Shown piece after piece: positions 1-10,009 of a stretch of 64,000 nucleotides of DNA. The position numbers and the translations under genes were made by a program. The notes below the pieces were generated by a model. That model was not told where the DNA came from. It was given only the letters and a program-made list of their open reading frames with translations, and did no database searches. Source of the stretch: Polaribacter batillariae (GTDB taxonomy: Bacteria; Bacteroidota; Bacteroidia; Flavobacteriales; Flavobacteriaceae); assembly GCF_017498485.1 (NCBI RefSeq), contig NZ_CP071795.1:1054001-1118000 (forward strand). The letters run 5' to 3'. Numbering within the stretch: the first letter of the stretch is position 1; every line of letters starts with the position of its first letter.

Positions 1-15
1 TATATAAATTTTGTG

Positions 16-1017
16 CTATCCTGGTTCTTTTTCAGAACCTACTTCGTGTGTAATTAATCCTCTAAAAGCGTCGAAAACAGTATTTCCTTCGTACAAAACT
101 TTATAAACCTCTTTGGTTATAGGCATATCTACATTATAATCTTTTGCTAATTCCATAACTACTTTTGTTGTTTTAACGCCTTCTGCAACTTCATTCATAT
201 CCTTTATAATAACTTCTAATTTTTTTCCTTTTCCTAATTGAAAACCTACATGATGATTTCTACTTTTTGAGCTAGAGCAAGTGGCGACTAAATCACCTAA
301 ACCTGTTAGCCCAGAAAAAGTTCTTCTTTTACCACCCATGGCTATACCCAATCTTGTTAATTCAGACAAACCTCTTGTAATTAACGCAGAACGCGTATTA
401 TCACCAGCATTTGCTCCATCACCCATTCCTGTGGCAATTGCCATAACATTTTTTAAAGCACCACCCAATTCGCTTCCAATTACATCTGTATTTGTATAAA
501 CTCTAAACAAACCAGAACTAAAAACGGTTTGTAATTTTTTTGCAATGGTTTTATCTGCAGTAGAAATTACAGCTGCTGCAGCTTTACCAAAATGAATTTC
601 CTTTGCCAAATTAGGTCCTGTAAGTACTCCTGCTGGATGTCCTGGCATGAGTTCTTCAATAATTTGAGTCATTCTCATTTTAGTAGAAATTTCTAAACCT
701 TTTGCCAAGCTAACAATAGGAACCCAAGGTCTTATGTATGGTTTTGCTTCTAATAATACAGCTCTAAAATGTTGCGATGGTATTCCCATAACAATAACAT
801 CTGCATTTTGTACGGTTTCTTTTATAGAGTTTGATGCTTTTAAACCTTTATGCAATTTTGCATTAGGTAAATATTTTTCATTGGAATTATGCTCGTTAAT
901 TTCTTTTACGGTTTCCGGATTTCTTGCCCAAAGTGTAGTTTCGCTATTTTTGGCCGTTAAAGACGCAACTGTAGTACCCCAAGAACCACCACCCAATAAA
1001 CCAACTTTAAGTTTCAT
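16..1017 (-). CDS. gpsA: Glycerol-3-phosphate dehydrogenase [NAD(P)+]
   Basis: A 333-residue cytosolic enzyme interconverting dihydroxyacetone phosphate and sn-glycerol 3-phosphate. The N-terminus carries the Rossmann dinucleotide-binding loop GGGSWG (residues 9-14). TGPNLAKEI and the segment GALKNVMAIATGMGDG (about residue 190, with the conserved lysine) are family signatures. The length is normal for GpsA. In most bacteria it makes glycerol 3-phosphate for phospholipid synthesis. Here it sits at the end of a glycerophosphodiester cluster, so it could also oxidise imported glycerol 3-phosphate. A dispersed repeat separates it from the neighbouring GDPD gene, so co-transcription is doubtful and the proximity may be incidental. 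Confidence 0.95.
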   Translation of the reverse strand: MKLKVGLLGGGSWGTTVASLTAKNSETTLWARNPETVKEINEHNSNEKYLPNAKLHKGLKASNSIKETVQNADVIVMGIPSQHFRAVLLEAKPYIRPWVPIVSLAKGLEISTKMRMTQIIEELMPGHPAGVLTGPNLAKEIHFGKAAAAVISTADKTIAKKLQTVFSSGLFRVYTNTDVIGSELGGALKNVMAIATGMGDGANAGDNTRSALITRGLSELTRLGIAMGGKRRTFSGLTGLGDLVATCSSSKSRNHHVGFQLGKGKKLEVIIKDMNEVAEGVKTTKVVMELAKDYNVDMPITKEVYKVLYEGNTVFDAFRGLITHEVGSEKEPG

Positions 1018-1085
1018 AATTATTGTTTTAAAAAGTATTTTATGACAAGATACTTATTTTAAAAGTTTTAAAAGGCATGAGATGT

Positions 1086-1279
1086 AAAAAAAGACGAAGC
1101 TGTTACAAAAGTAAATTTAACGGTCATTGTAAGCATTCCTAAAATCAAAATATATTTTGATTGAAAGTAGCGAACGAAGTTATCGAAAAATCTAAAATAC
1201 TGAAATTCAATAAATAAGATTTCTCCATTACAGTCGAAATGACAAATTTTTATACTTTCGAGACAGTCTCGTCTTTTTT
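1086..1279 (-). repeat. Dispersed element with terminal inverted repeats, copy A
   Basis: A 194-bp element fills most of the 301-base spacer between gpsA and the first GDPD gene. Its ends are inverted: AAAAAAAGACGA at 1086-1097 against TCGTCTTTTTT at 1269-1279. Read on the minus strand, the core (1217-1247) contains TTTGTCATTTCGACTGTAAT, shared with copies at 44086-44228 and 45439-45578. The T-rich end next to a long stem could also act as a terminator. No protein-coding potential is visible. This copy carries about 50 extra bases, with an AT-rich palindrome near 1145-1165, that the other copies lack. Confidence 0.75.
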
Positions 1280-1318
1280 AGCCTAATACCAATTTCTTAT
1301 TTGAAACTTTTTTAGCTT

Positions 1319-2230
1319 TTAGTCGTGAAGATTTTTGCTTCTTAAATAATCCATTAACATGGCAGTTCTATCCGTCATAATTGCATTGGCTCCGTTGTTA
1401 ATTAACCATCCCCAAACAGCATCTGCACCTTCAGTAATTACTTTTTCATCTGTATGACCAGCTGTTAAATCGTCCCAAAGAGGAATGGTTAATACAGTTA
1501 TATTTTTTGAATTTAAATATTTAATTTGTTTAAAGTTATTAGAACTCGTAGAAGGAAACGTAACTTCGTATGCAAAAGGCGAAATCGTGTTATTGTATTC
1601 TTCTACATACTTATTGGCATCTGTAACATTGTCTATTAAAATAGGCATGTAAATTATTTCTTTCATTAAATCTCCATATTTATCGAGCATATATTTTGCG
1701 GGTTTGCGGCCTTTAAAAATAGCTTGTTTTATAGTACCTGTTTCTTTTAAAACTGCGTAGGCTTCTTTTACAGTTTCACCTTCTACTTTATCTAAATTGA
1801 TTAAAATTTTATCTTTAGCCAACTCCATAACTTCTTTTAGAGTAGGTATTTGATGTATAGAACCTTTTACACCGCAGGCATTTTTTAAACGTAATTTTTT
1901 AATTTCTGCCAGTGTAAAATCGCTTACTTTGCCTTTTCCGTTTGTGGTTCTATCTACAGTTTTATCGTGCATTAAAATCATGTGTCTATCTTTTGTAAGA
2001 CGTACATCTATTTCTACAACATCTACCCCTAAATCGATACAACGTTGTATGGCTGCCAAGCTATTTTCTGGTGCATAACGCCAATCTCCACGATGTGAAA
2101 CTGCTAAAATATAATCTTTTGAAGGGTTTTTTAAACGTTTTAAAATGGCAGTTGCTTTGGTTTCTACTTTAGCTTCTTGCGCGTAAAAAGTGGTCGCAAA
2201 AAAGAATACAAGTATTATAATTTTTTTCAT
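1319..2230 (-). CDS. Glycerophosphodiester phosphodiesterase, secreted (GDPD 1)
   Basis: A 303-residue GDPD-family TIM-barrel enzyme, predicted to cleave glycerophosphodiesters to glycerol 3-phosphate plus an alcohol. The catalytic signature is complete: SHRGDWRYAPENS (about residues 45-57), VEIDV with the metal-binding acidic pair, and the histidine of LMHDKTVDRTTNG. The N-terminus (MKKIIILVFFFATTFYAQE) is a signal peptide with AQ-type cleavage and no lipobox cysteine, so this copy is probably periplasmic and soluble, unlike the other three paralogues here. It is the last gene of operon A, 32 bases after the GDPD 2 gene. The exact headgroup specificity cannot be read from the sequence. Confidence 0.9.
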   Translation of the reverse strand: MKKIIILVFFFATTFYAQEAKVETKATAILKRLKNPSKDYILAVSHRGDWRYAPENSLAAIQRCIDLGVDVVEIDVRLTKDRHMILMHDKTVDRTTNGKGKVSDFTLAEIKKLRLKNACGVKGSIHQIPTLKEVMELAKDKILINLDKVEGETVKEAYAVLKETGTIKQAIFKGRKPAKYMLDKYGDLMKEIIYMPILIDNVTDANKYVEEYNNTISPFAYEVTFPSTSSNNFKQIKYLNSKNITVLTIPLWDDLTAGHTDEKVITEGADAVWGWLINNGANAIMTDRTAMLMDYLRSKNLHD

Positions 2231-2262
2231 TATTGATATTTTTTTATTGTTGATGTTTTTTA

Positions 2263-3204
2263 TTATTGATGTTTTCCTTTCTCTCTTAAATAAGAAAGGA
2301 GTAAGGCAGGCCTGTCTGTTTGAATAATATCTACGTGATTGTTTAAAAACCAGTCGTACACTTTTGTATTTAGCGCGGCTTTTTCATCATCATGGCCACC
2401 ATTATGTTTTGGCCAAAGTGAATTTACCCAAATACTTGCGCCTTGTTCTCGAATGTTTTTAAATTCTTTAATTAATGCGATTGTATCTTGTGGTACAGTA
2501 AATTCGAATGCTACAGGAATGTTGTTTTTATCTTTTAAATACTCGTTTATAATTTGTTTAGAATTCGGGTTATTTAAACGAACAATAGGCATAAAGTTAA
2601 CTTTGTTTAAATATTTACCAAACTGAGTTTCTACTTCTGCTTTCGTTTTGTTTCCTTTGATAATAATTTGAGATAATGTTCCGGTTTTTTTCGCAACTTC
2701 GAAACACTTATCGAAAATTTCGTAGCTCTTATCTAAATTTACTAAAATTTTATCTTTACAAACTTTTAAAGCTTCTTCTAATGTTGGAATTTTATGCGGA
2801 GTTTCATGCCCAATTCCGTCTAAAAGATGTAAACTCTGTAAATATTCCCAAGTTAGTTCGGTTACCTTTCCTTTACCTGTTGTGGTTCTGTTAATGGTTT
2901 TGTCGTGCATTAAAACGAGTTGCCCGTCTTTGGTTTCTTGTACATCTATTTCTACCATATCTACCCCCATTTCTATACAATTTTTTATGGCTTGTATGGA
3001 ATTTTCTGGTGCATTTCGCCAATCTCCTCTGTGAGCAACTACAATTACGTCTTTATTTTTAGAATCTTGCAAATTCGTAATTAAATCGTTAATTGTAACT
3101 ACTTTTTTTGCTGTAATTTTATTCTCTTCTTTTGGGGTTGCCTCTTTGCAATTCATTAAAAAAAGAAGAAACAAAAGACTACACAATAGTTGTATTTTTT
3201 TCAT
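2263..3204 (-). CDS. Glycerophosphodiester phosphodiesterase, lipoprotein (GDPD 2)
   Basis: A 313-residue GDPD-family enzyme. The N-terminus is a lipoprotein signal ending in LFLMNC (lipobox cysteine at about residue 19), so it is anchored to a membrane facing the periplasm or the surface. The catalytic residues are intact: AHRGDWRNAPENS, VEIDV and LMHDKTINRTTTGKG. Its C-terminus (QTDRPALLLSYLREKGKHQ) closely resembles that of GDPD 3 in operon B (QTDRPQLLLNYLRDKGLHK), so these two look like the closest pair of paralogues. The gene lies 5 bases downstream of susD in operon A, which ties hydrolysis to SusCD import. Confidence 0.9.
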   Translation of the reverse strand: MKKIQLLCSLLFLLFLMNCKEATPKEENKITAKKVVTINDLITNLQDSKNKDVIVVAHRGDWRNAPENSIQAIKNCIEMGVDMVEIDVQETKDGQLVLMHDKTINRTTTGKGKVTELTWEYLQSLHLLDGIGHETPHKIPTLEEALKVCKDKILVNLDKSYEIFDKCFEVAKKTGTLSQIIIKGNKTKAEVETQFGKYLNKVNFMPIVRLNNPNSKQIINEYLKDKNNIPVAFEFTVPQDTIALIKEFKNIREQGASIWVNSLWPKHNGGHDDEKAALNTKVYDWFLNNHVDIIQTDRPALLLSYLREKGKHQ

Positions 3205-3209
3205 CTTAA

Positions 3210-4595
3210 TTAATATCCTGGGTTTTGAGTTAAAGCTGTACTTGCCGCTATTTGACTTGCTGGAATTGGCATTAATAGTTTATTAATATCTGTAATTCCT
3301 AAGACCGTTTGTGCTCTTTCTTGACGTAGCAAGTCGAACCAACGATGGCCTTCCCAAACCAGCTCTAATCTTCTTTGCAAATCGATTTCATTAAAAACAG
3401 TATTTTTATCTTTTGTACCAGTATATGGTGTTAATTTTGCTCTTTTTCTAATTTCATTTACATAAAAAATTGCTTGGTCTTGGTTATTTAATGCATTTTC
3501 TATTTCTGCTAGCATTAGCAATACATCTGCATATCTTAAAACTACCCAATCGCTACCAGCATCTGTTATCACTGTAGTTGGTACTGCAATTTTATTGTTG
3601 TAGGCTTCGCCACTAGATAATTTACCTACATATACATCTTTACGAGCATCTGTGGCTGCATATAAATTGTAAAAAGATTCTTTTAACACACCATGCCCTT
3701 TGGCACCACTTAAAGAGTTTACAACTCTACTTGTTGGATTAAACATTCTGTAGGCGTCTGAACCTTCTTTGTTTGTATTAATACCTGAAGCGTATTGTAC
3801 TGCGAAAATAATTTCTTCGTTTAACTCATTATCAATTGCAAAAACTTTATCTGCATCGATTAATTTAAAAATTTGGGTATTTACGACTTTTAATAACTGT
3901 GTTTTTGCATCTGCATATTCTTTTAAGGTTAAAGCTACTTTACCTAATAAAGTATATGCTGCAGATTTTACGACTCTACCTTTGTTACTGTCATTACGAG
4001 TTGGTAATTTAGAAATTGCGTCTTCTAAGTCTGCTTTAATTTGTGAATAAACTTCTGTAGTTGCTGCTCTTTTTTGATCGAAAAAGTCTTGTGGATTTTC
4101 AACTTCATCAATAATTAAAGGAACATTACCAAAAATTCTTACTAAGTTAAAGTAGTATAAAGCTCTAATGAATTTCATTTCTCCAATTCTTGCTTGTTTG
4201 GTATCGTTATTTTCGTAGGTAACATTTTCTATTCTGTTAATAACAATATTGGCTCTTTGAATGCCTTTGTAAGCATCTTGCCAAATAGTACCTATTAAGC
4301 CATTTTGTGGAATTACATTGTAATCGTCTAATTGCCCATAAACACCACCATCGTTTGCAGGTGTTGCATCGTATGCATCTTCTCCAGGAATTTCTCCTAT
4401 TGCAGGAATGGCAGTATTAAAATTTCCTGTAAATTGTAAGGATGCATATACTGCATTTACAGCTTCTTCTAATTCTTTTTCATTGGTATAAAATTTTCCA
4501 GATACCTTATTGGTAATAGGTTCTTGTAATAATTCGTTTTGACAAGAAATAGTGGTTAAAGCGATTGTGATTAAAATTACTATAATACGTTTCAT
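3210..4595 (-). CDS. RagB/SusD family nutrient-uptake outer membrane lipoprotein
   Basis: A 461-residue SusD-like surface lipoprotein that would form the lid of the SusC transporter encoded just upstream. The signal peptide ends in a lipobox (ALTTISC, cysteine at about residue 18). Family hallmarks are the N-terminal helical region with ALYYFNLVRIFGNVPLI (about residues 145-161) and the C-terminal segment RRLELVWEGHRWFDLLRQ, conserved near the SusD C-terminus. It lies 20 bases after susC and 5 bases before a GDPD gene. The context suggests binding of a phosphodiester rather than a glycan, but no ligand residue shows this directly. Confidence 0.93.
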   Translation of the reverse strand: MKRIIVILITIALTTISCQNELLQEPITNKVSGKFYTNEKELEEAVNAVYASLQFTGNFNTAIPAIGEIPGEDAYDATPANDGGVYGQLDDYNVIPQNGLIGTIWQDAYKGIQRANIVINRIENVTYENNDTKQARIGEMKFIRALYYFNLVRIFGNVPLIIDEVENPQDFFDQKRAATTEVYSQIKADLEDAISKLPTRNDSNKGRVVKSAAYTLLGKVALTLKEYADAKTQLLKVVNTQIFKLIDADKVFAIDNELNEEIIFAVQYASGINTNKEGSDAYRMFNPTSRVVNSLSGAKGHGVLKESFYNLYAATDARKDVYVGKLSSGEAYNNKIAVPTTVITDAGSDWVVLRYADVLLMLAEIENALNNQDQAIFYVNEIRKRAKLTPYTGTKDKNTVFNEIDLQRRLELVWEGHRWFDLLRQERAQTVLGITDINKLLMPIPASQIAASTALTQNPGY

Positions 4596-4615
4596 AATAT
4601 TGTATTTTTTTGTTT

Positions 4616-7600
4616 TTAAAGTTGAATTCTTGCACCTATTAAAAAAGTACGAGCAATTGGATAGTTTGCACCTGTATTATACCCAGAAGTTAATACGTTA
4701 GAACTGGTTCCATCTGGATTCCAACCTCTATATTTTGTAAGTGTAAAAACATTATTTGCAGAAAGGTATAGTTGAAAACTAGATACTTTTATGGCTTGTA
4801 AAACCGAAGGAGAAAAATCGTATGCCAAACGAATGTTTCTAAGTCTTAAATAATCACCATTATTTTTTTCTACTACAGAAGAGCTTCTAAGTTGCTTTCT
4901 AGAGTTAGAAAAGTTTCCAAAATTTGGTTGTCCTAAAAATCCGTTTGGATTGTTGGTTGGGTGGTATCTGTTTTTAAAATAATAGGTTGTTGGTACAGAA
5001 AAACCTTCTCCAGCTTCTGTTAACGAAGCCATATCTCCATCCATTAAAGTTCTACCAGTAACCCCAGTAAAATCGAAACTAAAACTAAAGTTGTTGTAAG
5101 CCACATTTGCACCAAAACCATAAGTAAAGTCTGGTAAAAAAGAACCTTTAGAGACTTTATCACTTGAGTCGATTTTTCCGTCTTTATTAATATCTTTTAC
5201 TTTATAATCTCCGGTTAAAGTTCCACTAAGGTGTGGTGAGTTATTTATTTCTTCTTGTGTTTTATAAATTCCTTCGATTTCGTAACCATATATTTCTGCG
5301 ATCGAATGACCAATTTTAGTTACAAAATTTTCGTCTCTTCCAGTGGCAATTACGTCTTGGTCTGGTCCTAAAGCTAAAACCGTATTTTTATAAGTGGTAA
5401 TATTTGCATTAAACCCAATATTTAATGCACCTAACTTTAAATTATTGGCAGAAAGGTCTATTTCAAATCCTTTATTTTCCATTTCGCCAATGTTTGCTAA
5501 TACTGTATTGTAACCTGTTTGTTGTGGTACTGGTAGGTTTAACAACAAATCTTTTGTATTGGTTTTGTAATAAGCAGTGCTAATATTTAATTTGTTAAAT
5601 AAACGAAAATCTAAACCAATATTTAGAGAAGAGGCTACTTCCCAACCTAAGTTTGGGTTTGGAGAAGAGGTCGTAATAAATCCTGGTGCTAAAGCGTCGT
5701 TAAAAACATAATTAGAGTCTGTAATTAAGGCTTGAGAACCATAGTTTCCTATTTGATTGTTTCCTGTTTTACCCCAGCTTGCAGATAGTTTTCCAAAGTT
5801 TAGAATGTCGTTTTCTGGGAAAAAAGACTCTTTCGTGAAAATCCAACCCGCAGATAAGGAAGGAAAACTTCCCCAACGATTATTTACACCAAACCTTGAA
5901 GAGCCATCTGTTCTAACTGCTGCGCTTATTAAATATTTTGTTTGATAATCGTATTGAATCCTTGCTAAATAAGATTCTAGTGTCCAAATGGAAGAATTGT
6001 AATCAGCAGAATACGCACTAGCACCAGCGATATTTTGAATGTTATCATCTGGGTAGCCTGTTCCTGTTACTTTCGTGAAATTGTTAAACTCTTTTTGAAA
6101 AGTATGTCCTGCTAAAATGTTAAAACTATGGTTGTTAAATTCTAAACTATAATTTAACGTGTTTTCTACTAAATAATTATAACGAAATTGCTTTGTTTCT
6201 TCTCCATTTGCATCTTTTCTTGGAGCAGGAGTTCTGTAAGAACCAATACTAGAAGGGTAATAATAATCTTTATTATAAGCATCATAATCTCCACCTAAAA
6301 GCAATTTATAAGTTAAATTATTTAATATTTCTGCTTCAACAAACATGTTTCCAAAAACTCTAAACCTTTTTTTATGGTCGATTACTTTTGTAGAGGTTGC
6401 TAGTAAATTTTCTACAGGAGTACCATTAATACGAACGCCTTCTAATTCTCTTTGCTCGCTAATAACCTGTTCGCTAATATTTAGACTTCCGTCTGTTTTA
6501 TACGGGCTGTAATAAGGAAAACTTAATGGAAGTAAACCTAAAGCACCAGAACTTCTACTTCCTTGGTTTTTGGAATTTAGTATGGTAAAACTTGGATTTA
6601 GCAAAATGCCAAATTTAATTTTATTGTTGATTTTAGAAGATAAATTAAATGAAGCAGAATAGCGTTTTAAATCGGTTCCAATTACAACACCTTCTTGATT
6701 AAAATACCCTAAAGAAGCATAATAATTTGTTTTTTTATTGCCACCAGATGCAGAAAGGTTGTAGTTATACATGGGCGCAGTTCTAAAGGCAACATCCATC
6801 CAATTTGTATTTGTTAAACCAGGTTGCCTATCTAAATAAGGTTGTAGAAAATCTAAGTTCAGCTCACGACCGTCGATATTTCTACCATTTAGTTTTTTGG
6901 TAACTCGTACGCTATTTGGGTCAGAAGCATTTCTATTGCTAGGGTCTTTAGAAACATACCCCCAATCTCTCGCTTCTTTTAAAAATTGTGCATGTTGGTA
7001 GGCATCTACTAATTCTACTCCAGAACTTTGTTGTTGAAAACCAACATAAGTATCTAACGTTATTTTAGTTTCTTGGTTATTTTTCCCCTTTTTAGTAGTT
7101 ACCAAAATAACACCATTTGCTGCTCTAGAACCATAAATAGCAGCAGAAGCAGCATCTTTTAAGACACTAATATTTTCGATATCGTTGGTATTAATAGAGT
7201 TTAGAGAGCTCCCTTCAGATAAAGGAAAACCATCTACCACAATTAATGGGTTTGTACCTGCAGTTAACGTTCCAACACCTCTAATGGAGATATTTGAAGA
7301 AGCACCAGGCTGCCCATTACTTTGATTTACAACCACACCAGATATTTTACCAGCCAACTGTTGGTCTAAAGAAACAGAAGCTACTTTATTTAATTCTTTT
7401 GCATTAATTTTACTAACTGCACCAATAACTTTGGCTTTCGACTGTTTTCCATAACCAATTACAACAACTTCTTCTAATTGGCTAGCATCTTCTTTAAGCT
7501 TTACTATAAGCTGGTTTTTACCCTTAATGGCTACTTCTTTTGTAGTGTATCCAATATAAGAAATAACAAGTATTGCATTGTCATTTGCAACATCTATAGA

Positions 7601-8104
7601 AAAGTTACCATCGAAATCGGTTTCGGTACCTTTTGTCGTTCCTTTTACAAGAATACTAGCTCCTGGCAAAGGATTGTCTGCTTCGTCTGTAACCATTCCA
7701 CGAATGCTTTGTTGTTGTTTTTCTGGTGTTTTAACAACAGGTTTTCTTTTAATAATAATGGTATGGTTTTTTATTATTTCAAAAGTAACGTTCTTATTTG
7801 ATAAGCTATTCTTTAAGAGTTGAGTAATTTCGATTTCGCCCTTTTTTATTTTAACTTTTGGTGTTTTTTTAAATAAATTTTTAGGATACACAAAATTAAA
7901 ATCACTCTGTGTTTTTATGATTTTAAATACTTGGTCGATGGTAACTTCTTTATCACTTTCGATATAAACCTTGTTTTGTGCTATTGTGTTTTTTGTATTG
8001 AAACTAAAAACGGTTGTGCACATTAAAAAGATAAAGGTTTTCATAATTACTTTGAATAATTGTTTCCTACATAAGAAACTAAAATTAATAGGACTAAATT
8101 TCAT
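4616..8104 (-). CDS. SusC/RagA-type TonB-linked outer membrane transporter with STN domain
   Basis: A TonB-dependent outer membrane channel of about 1162 residues. The ATG at 8104 (MKFSPINFSF) is preferred over a more upstream TTG at 8182, which would lie close to an intercistronic hairpin. Domains in order: signal region; STN secretin/TonB short domain (about residues 45-105) that signals to FecR; carboxypeptidase-regulatory-like beta-sandwich (PLPGASILVKGTTKG, about 140); plug with the SusC motif ISVLKDAASAAIYGSRAANG; C-terminal beta-barrel ending in RTFLIGARIQL. The STN domain and the fecR and ECF genes just upstream show a trans-envelope signalling type in which substrate binding at the surface induces the operon. 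It would import glycerophosphodiesters if the neighbouring GDPDs define the substrate. Confidence 0.94.
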   Translation of the reverse strand: MKFSPINFSFLCRKQLFKVIMKTFIFLMCTTVFSFNTKNTIAQNKVYIESDKEVTIDQVFKIIKTQSDFNFVYPKNLFKKTPKVKIKKGEIEITQLLKNSLSNKNVTFEIIKNHTIIIKRKPVVKTPEKQQQSIRGMVTDEADNPLPGASILVKGTTKGTETDFDGNFSIDVANDNAILVISYIGYTTKEVAIKGKNQLIVKLKEDASQLEEVVVIGYGKQSKAKVIGAVSKINAKELNKVASVSLDQQLAGKISGVVVNQSNGQPGASSNISIRGVGTLTAGTNPLIVVDGFPLSEGSSLNSINTNDIENISVLKDAASAAIYGSRAANGVILVTTKKGKNNQETKITLDTYVGFQQQSSGVELVDAYQHAQFLKEARDWGYVSKDPSNRNASDPNSVRVTKKLNGRNIDGRELNLDFLQPYLDRQPGLTNTNWMDVAFRTAPMYNYNLSASGGNKKTNYYASLGYFNQEGVVIGTDLKRYSASFNLSSKINNKIKFGILLNPSFTILNSKNQGSRSSGALGLLPLSFPYYSPYKTDGSLNISEQVISEQRELEGVRINGTPVENLLATSTKVIDHKKRFRVFGNMFVEAEILNNLTYKLLLGGDYDAYNKDYYYPSSIGSYRTPAPRKDANGEETKQFRYNYLVENTLNYSLEFNNHSFNILAGHTFQKEFNNFTKVTGTGYPDDNIQNIAGASAYSADYNSSIWTLESYLARIQYDYQTKYLISAAVRTDGSSRFGVNNRWGSFPSLSAGWIFTKESFFPENDILNFGKLSASWGKTGNNQIGNYGSQALITDSNYVFNDALAPGFITTSSPNPNLGWEVASSLNIGLDFRLFNKLNISTAYYKTNTKDLLLNLPVPQQTGYNTVLANIGEMENKGFEIDLSANNLKLGALNIGFNANITTYKNTVLALGPDQDVIATGRDENFVTKIGHSIAEIYGYEIEGIYKTQEEINNSPHLSGTLTGDYKVKDINKDGKIDSSDKVSKGSFLPDFTYGFGANVAYNNFSFSFDFTGVTGRTLMDGDMASLTEAGEGFSVPTTYYFKNRYHPTNNPNGFLGQPNFGNFSNSRKQLRSSSVVEKNNGDYLRLRNIRLAYDFSPSVLQAIKVSSFQLYLSANNVFTLTKYRGWNPDGTSSNVLTSGYNTGANYPIARTFLIGARIQL

Positions 8105-8160
8105 AAGTTTGCATGTGTTAGTTAAATATTTGTTTTTAATTGATACGTGATTACTTGGGG

Positions 8161-8197
8161 ACGAAGTTGTTGACACCGCCAAATGTTTATACTTCGT
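8161..8197 (-). other. Intercistronic hairpin between fecR and susC
   Basis: The arms ACGAAGT (8161-8167) and ACTTCGT (8191-8197) are perfectly complementary around a 23-base loop. The hairpin lies between the fecR stop and the susC start on the minus strand. No T-run follows on that strand, so it looks more like an RNA-processing or partial attenuation structure than a full terminator. A role is inferred only. Confidence 0.35.
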
Positions 8198-8207
8198 TCC
8201 TTTTTTT

Positions 8208-9383
8208 TTATTCTAAAATTATTTTTTTATCCATTATTTTAAAGTTTTTAATTGTTCCGAAATTTTTAATACTGTTTAAAATATCTTCAATTTGTTGTTG
8301 TTTTCTTAAAACTCCAATAAATTCTTCATTTTCTATTTTTTTATTTTTAATTATAATATCTACATCATACCAACGAGATAGTACTTTCATCATTTCTTTT
8401 ATAGATTTATTATCGAAACTAAACAAACCATCTTTCCACGAAATTTCGTTGTAAACATCTACTTTTTTTGTAGTTAAAGTATTTGTTATAAGGTTGTAAT
8501 TTAATTGTTGATTTGGAGTTAATTGTTGTTCCTTATCATTTACATCTATAGAGATTTTACCTTCTACCAAAGTGGTGTAAATATTTGTTTCATCTTTATA
8601 GGCTTTTAGATTAAATTCTGTTCCTAAAACATTAATTTCTTGTGCGCTATTAATTACCTTAAATTTTACACCTTTGTGTTGTGTGCTTGGTGAAACAACG
8701 AAATATGCTTCTCCATACATCAATTCGACTTTTCGTATTTTTCCATCTAAAAATGTAACTGGATACTTTAATTGTGTTTCTGAATTTAACCATACTTTAG
8801 TACCATCAGACAATTCTAGAAAAAAATTACCCCCTCTAGGTATTGTTAAATAGTGGTATGCAATTTCTGTAACTTCTTGTTTATTAGGCTTATAAACCAA
8901 TTTTTCTCCATTACTATTTGCATTTTTTGTCGAAAAAGACGCTCCTTTTTTTAACTGGATAGAAGTTCCGTTTGCCAAAGTTAGTGTCGCTTTGTTGCTA
9001 CCAGGTATTATGGTATCTATATATTTAGAAATGTTTTTTTCTGTAGTTATGTTAAAAGACTGGTTTTTATAGAAGTAACTGGCAGCTAAAATTCCTACGA
9101 ACATGGCAGCAATAGCAAATTTAAACCAGTTTTTTTTAACAATTGATTTGGTTTTTTTGTTTTTTTTCTGAATTGCTTCCCTTTTTAAAAGAATATTTTC
9201 CCAAGCTTGTTCTTTATTAATCGTTTCGTATTCAGAAAGTCTATCTACCACTTTTTCAAAATCTATTTTTTTAGAAAACGGATGTTCTTTATACTGCTGT
9301 TTTAAAGCTATTTTTTCTTGAGCTGTAATTATTTTCAGCTTCTTTTTAATGATAAGTTTCGATATTTTTAAAATACCCTTCAT
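8208..9383 (-). CDS. FecR family anti-sigma factor / sigma regulator (operon A)
   Basis: A 391-residue inner-membrane regulator. It has a cytoplasmic N-terminal region (about residues 1-85) that would hold the ECF sigma factor. A single transmembrane segment follows (FAIAAMFVGILAASYFY, about 90-106). The periplasmic FecR domain includes the typical LELSDGTKVWLNSETQLKYP (about 195-214), GEAYFVV and VLGTEFNLKAY, and the C-terminus is a DUF4974-like domain that contacts the STN domain of the receptor. It follows the ECF sigma gene by 47 bases and precedes susC, the standard order for a cell-surface signalling cassette. Confidence 0.92.
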   Translation of the reverse strand: MKGILKISKLIIKKKLKIITAQEKIALKQQYKEHPFSKKIDFEKVVDRLSEYETINKEQAWENILLKREAIQKKNKKTKSIVKKNWFKFAIAAMFVGILAASYFYKNQSFNITTEKNISKYIDTIIPGSNKATLTLANGTSIQLKKGASFSTKNANSNGEKLVYKPNKQEVTEIAYHYLTIPRGGNFFLELSDGTKVWLNSETQLKYPVTFLDGKIRKVELMYGEAYFVVSPSTQHKGVKFKVINSAQEINVLGTEFNLKAYKDETNIYTTLVEGKISIDVNDKEQQLTPNQQLNYNLITNTLTTKKVDVYNEISWKDGLFSFDNKSIKEMMKVLSRWYDVDIIIKNKKIENEEFIGVLRKQQQIEDILNSIKNFGTIKNFKIMDKKIILE

Positions 9384-9430
9384 ACTACCTGTTCTTTTGT
9401 ATAGAACAACACAGATTTAAAATGGTACTA

Positions 9431-10009
9431 CTAGAAATGTATTTTTTTTGAAATATTGATTCGTTTATTGCTAAATAATAAGAAATAAATAGTATTTTCT
9501 ATATCTCTAAACTGTTCTCTTAAAATCTTGTAAGCTTGAGATTTAAGAGTTTTTACAGTTTGTAGTTTGATGCCTAAATTTTCTGAAATTTCATTATTTT
9601 TTATTCCTTTTAAGCTAAGTTTTATAATTTCTTTCTTACGATCTGATAATTTTTCTATTGCCTGATGCAACTGTTTTACAATTTCTTCTTCTAAAATGTT
9701 TTTAAAAAAAAGATTATCGTCATGCAACGCCTTAATTGTATTTAAAGAATGTTTGTCTTTTACCTTATAATGCTTTATAATATTGTAACATTTATTACGA
9801 GTTGCCTTATATAAATAAGCTTTAAGAGACAAATTGTCTGGGAAAGAGTTGTTTTTATTCCATAAATCTACAAATAGATCTTGTACTAAGTCTTCGCTAG
9901 TTTCTTTTAATGGTAAAAATCTTGTTGCATAAAGAACTAATGCCTCGTAATTATCGTCGAAGATTTGCTTAAAATCTTGTTTAATTTGTATATTTTTTGC
10001 CGCTACCAA
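9431..10009 (-). CDS. ECF-type RNA polymerase sigma factor (operon A)
   Basis: A 192-residue sigma-70 family ECF factor. Region 2 is seen as FDDNYEALVLYATRFL through DLVQDLFVDLW (about residues 15-50). Region 4 is the helix-turn-helix around LSLKGIKNNEISENLGIKLQTVKTLKSQAYK (about 130-160; signature split over several helices). There is no nearby in-frame ATG. The start is taken as TTG at 10009, with a GTG one codon later as the alternative. It heads the sigma-FecR-SusC-SusD-GDPD order and should direct transcription of operon A when FecR releases or activates it. Confidence 0.88.
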   Translation of the reverse strand: MVAAKNIQIKQDFKQIFDDNYEALVLYATRFLPLKETSEDLVQDLFVDLWNKNNSFPDNLSLKAYLYKATRNKCYNIIKHYKVKDKHSLNTIKALHDDNLFFKNILEEEIVKQLHQAIEKLSDRKKEIIKLSLKGIKNNEISENLGIKLQTVKTLKSQAYKILREQFRDIENTIYFLLFSNKRINISKKIHF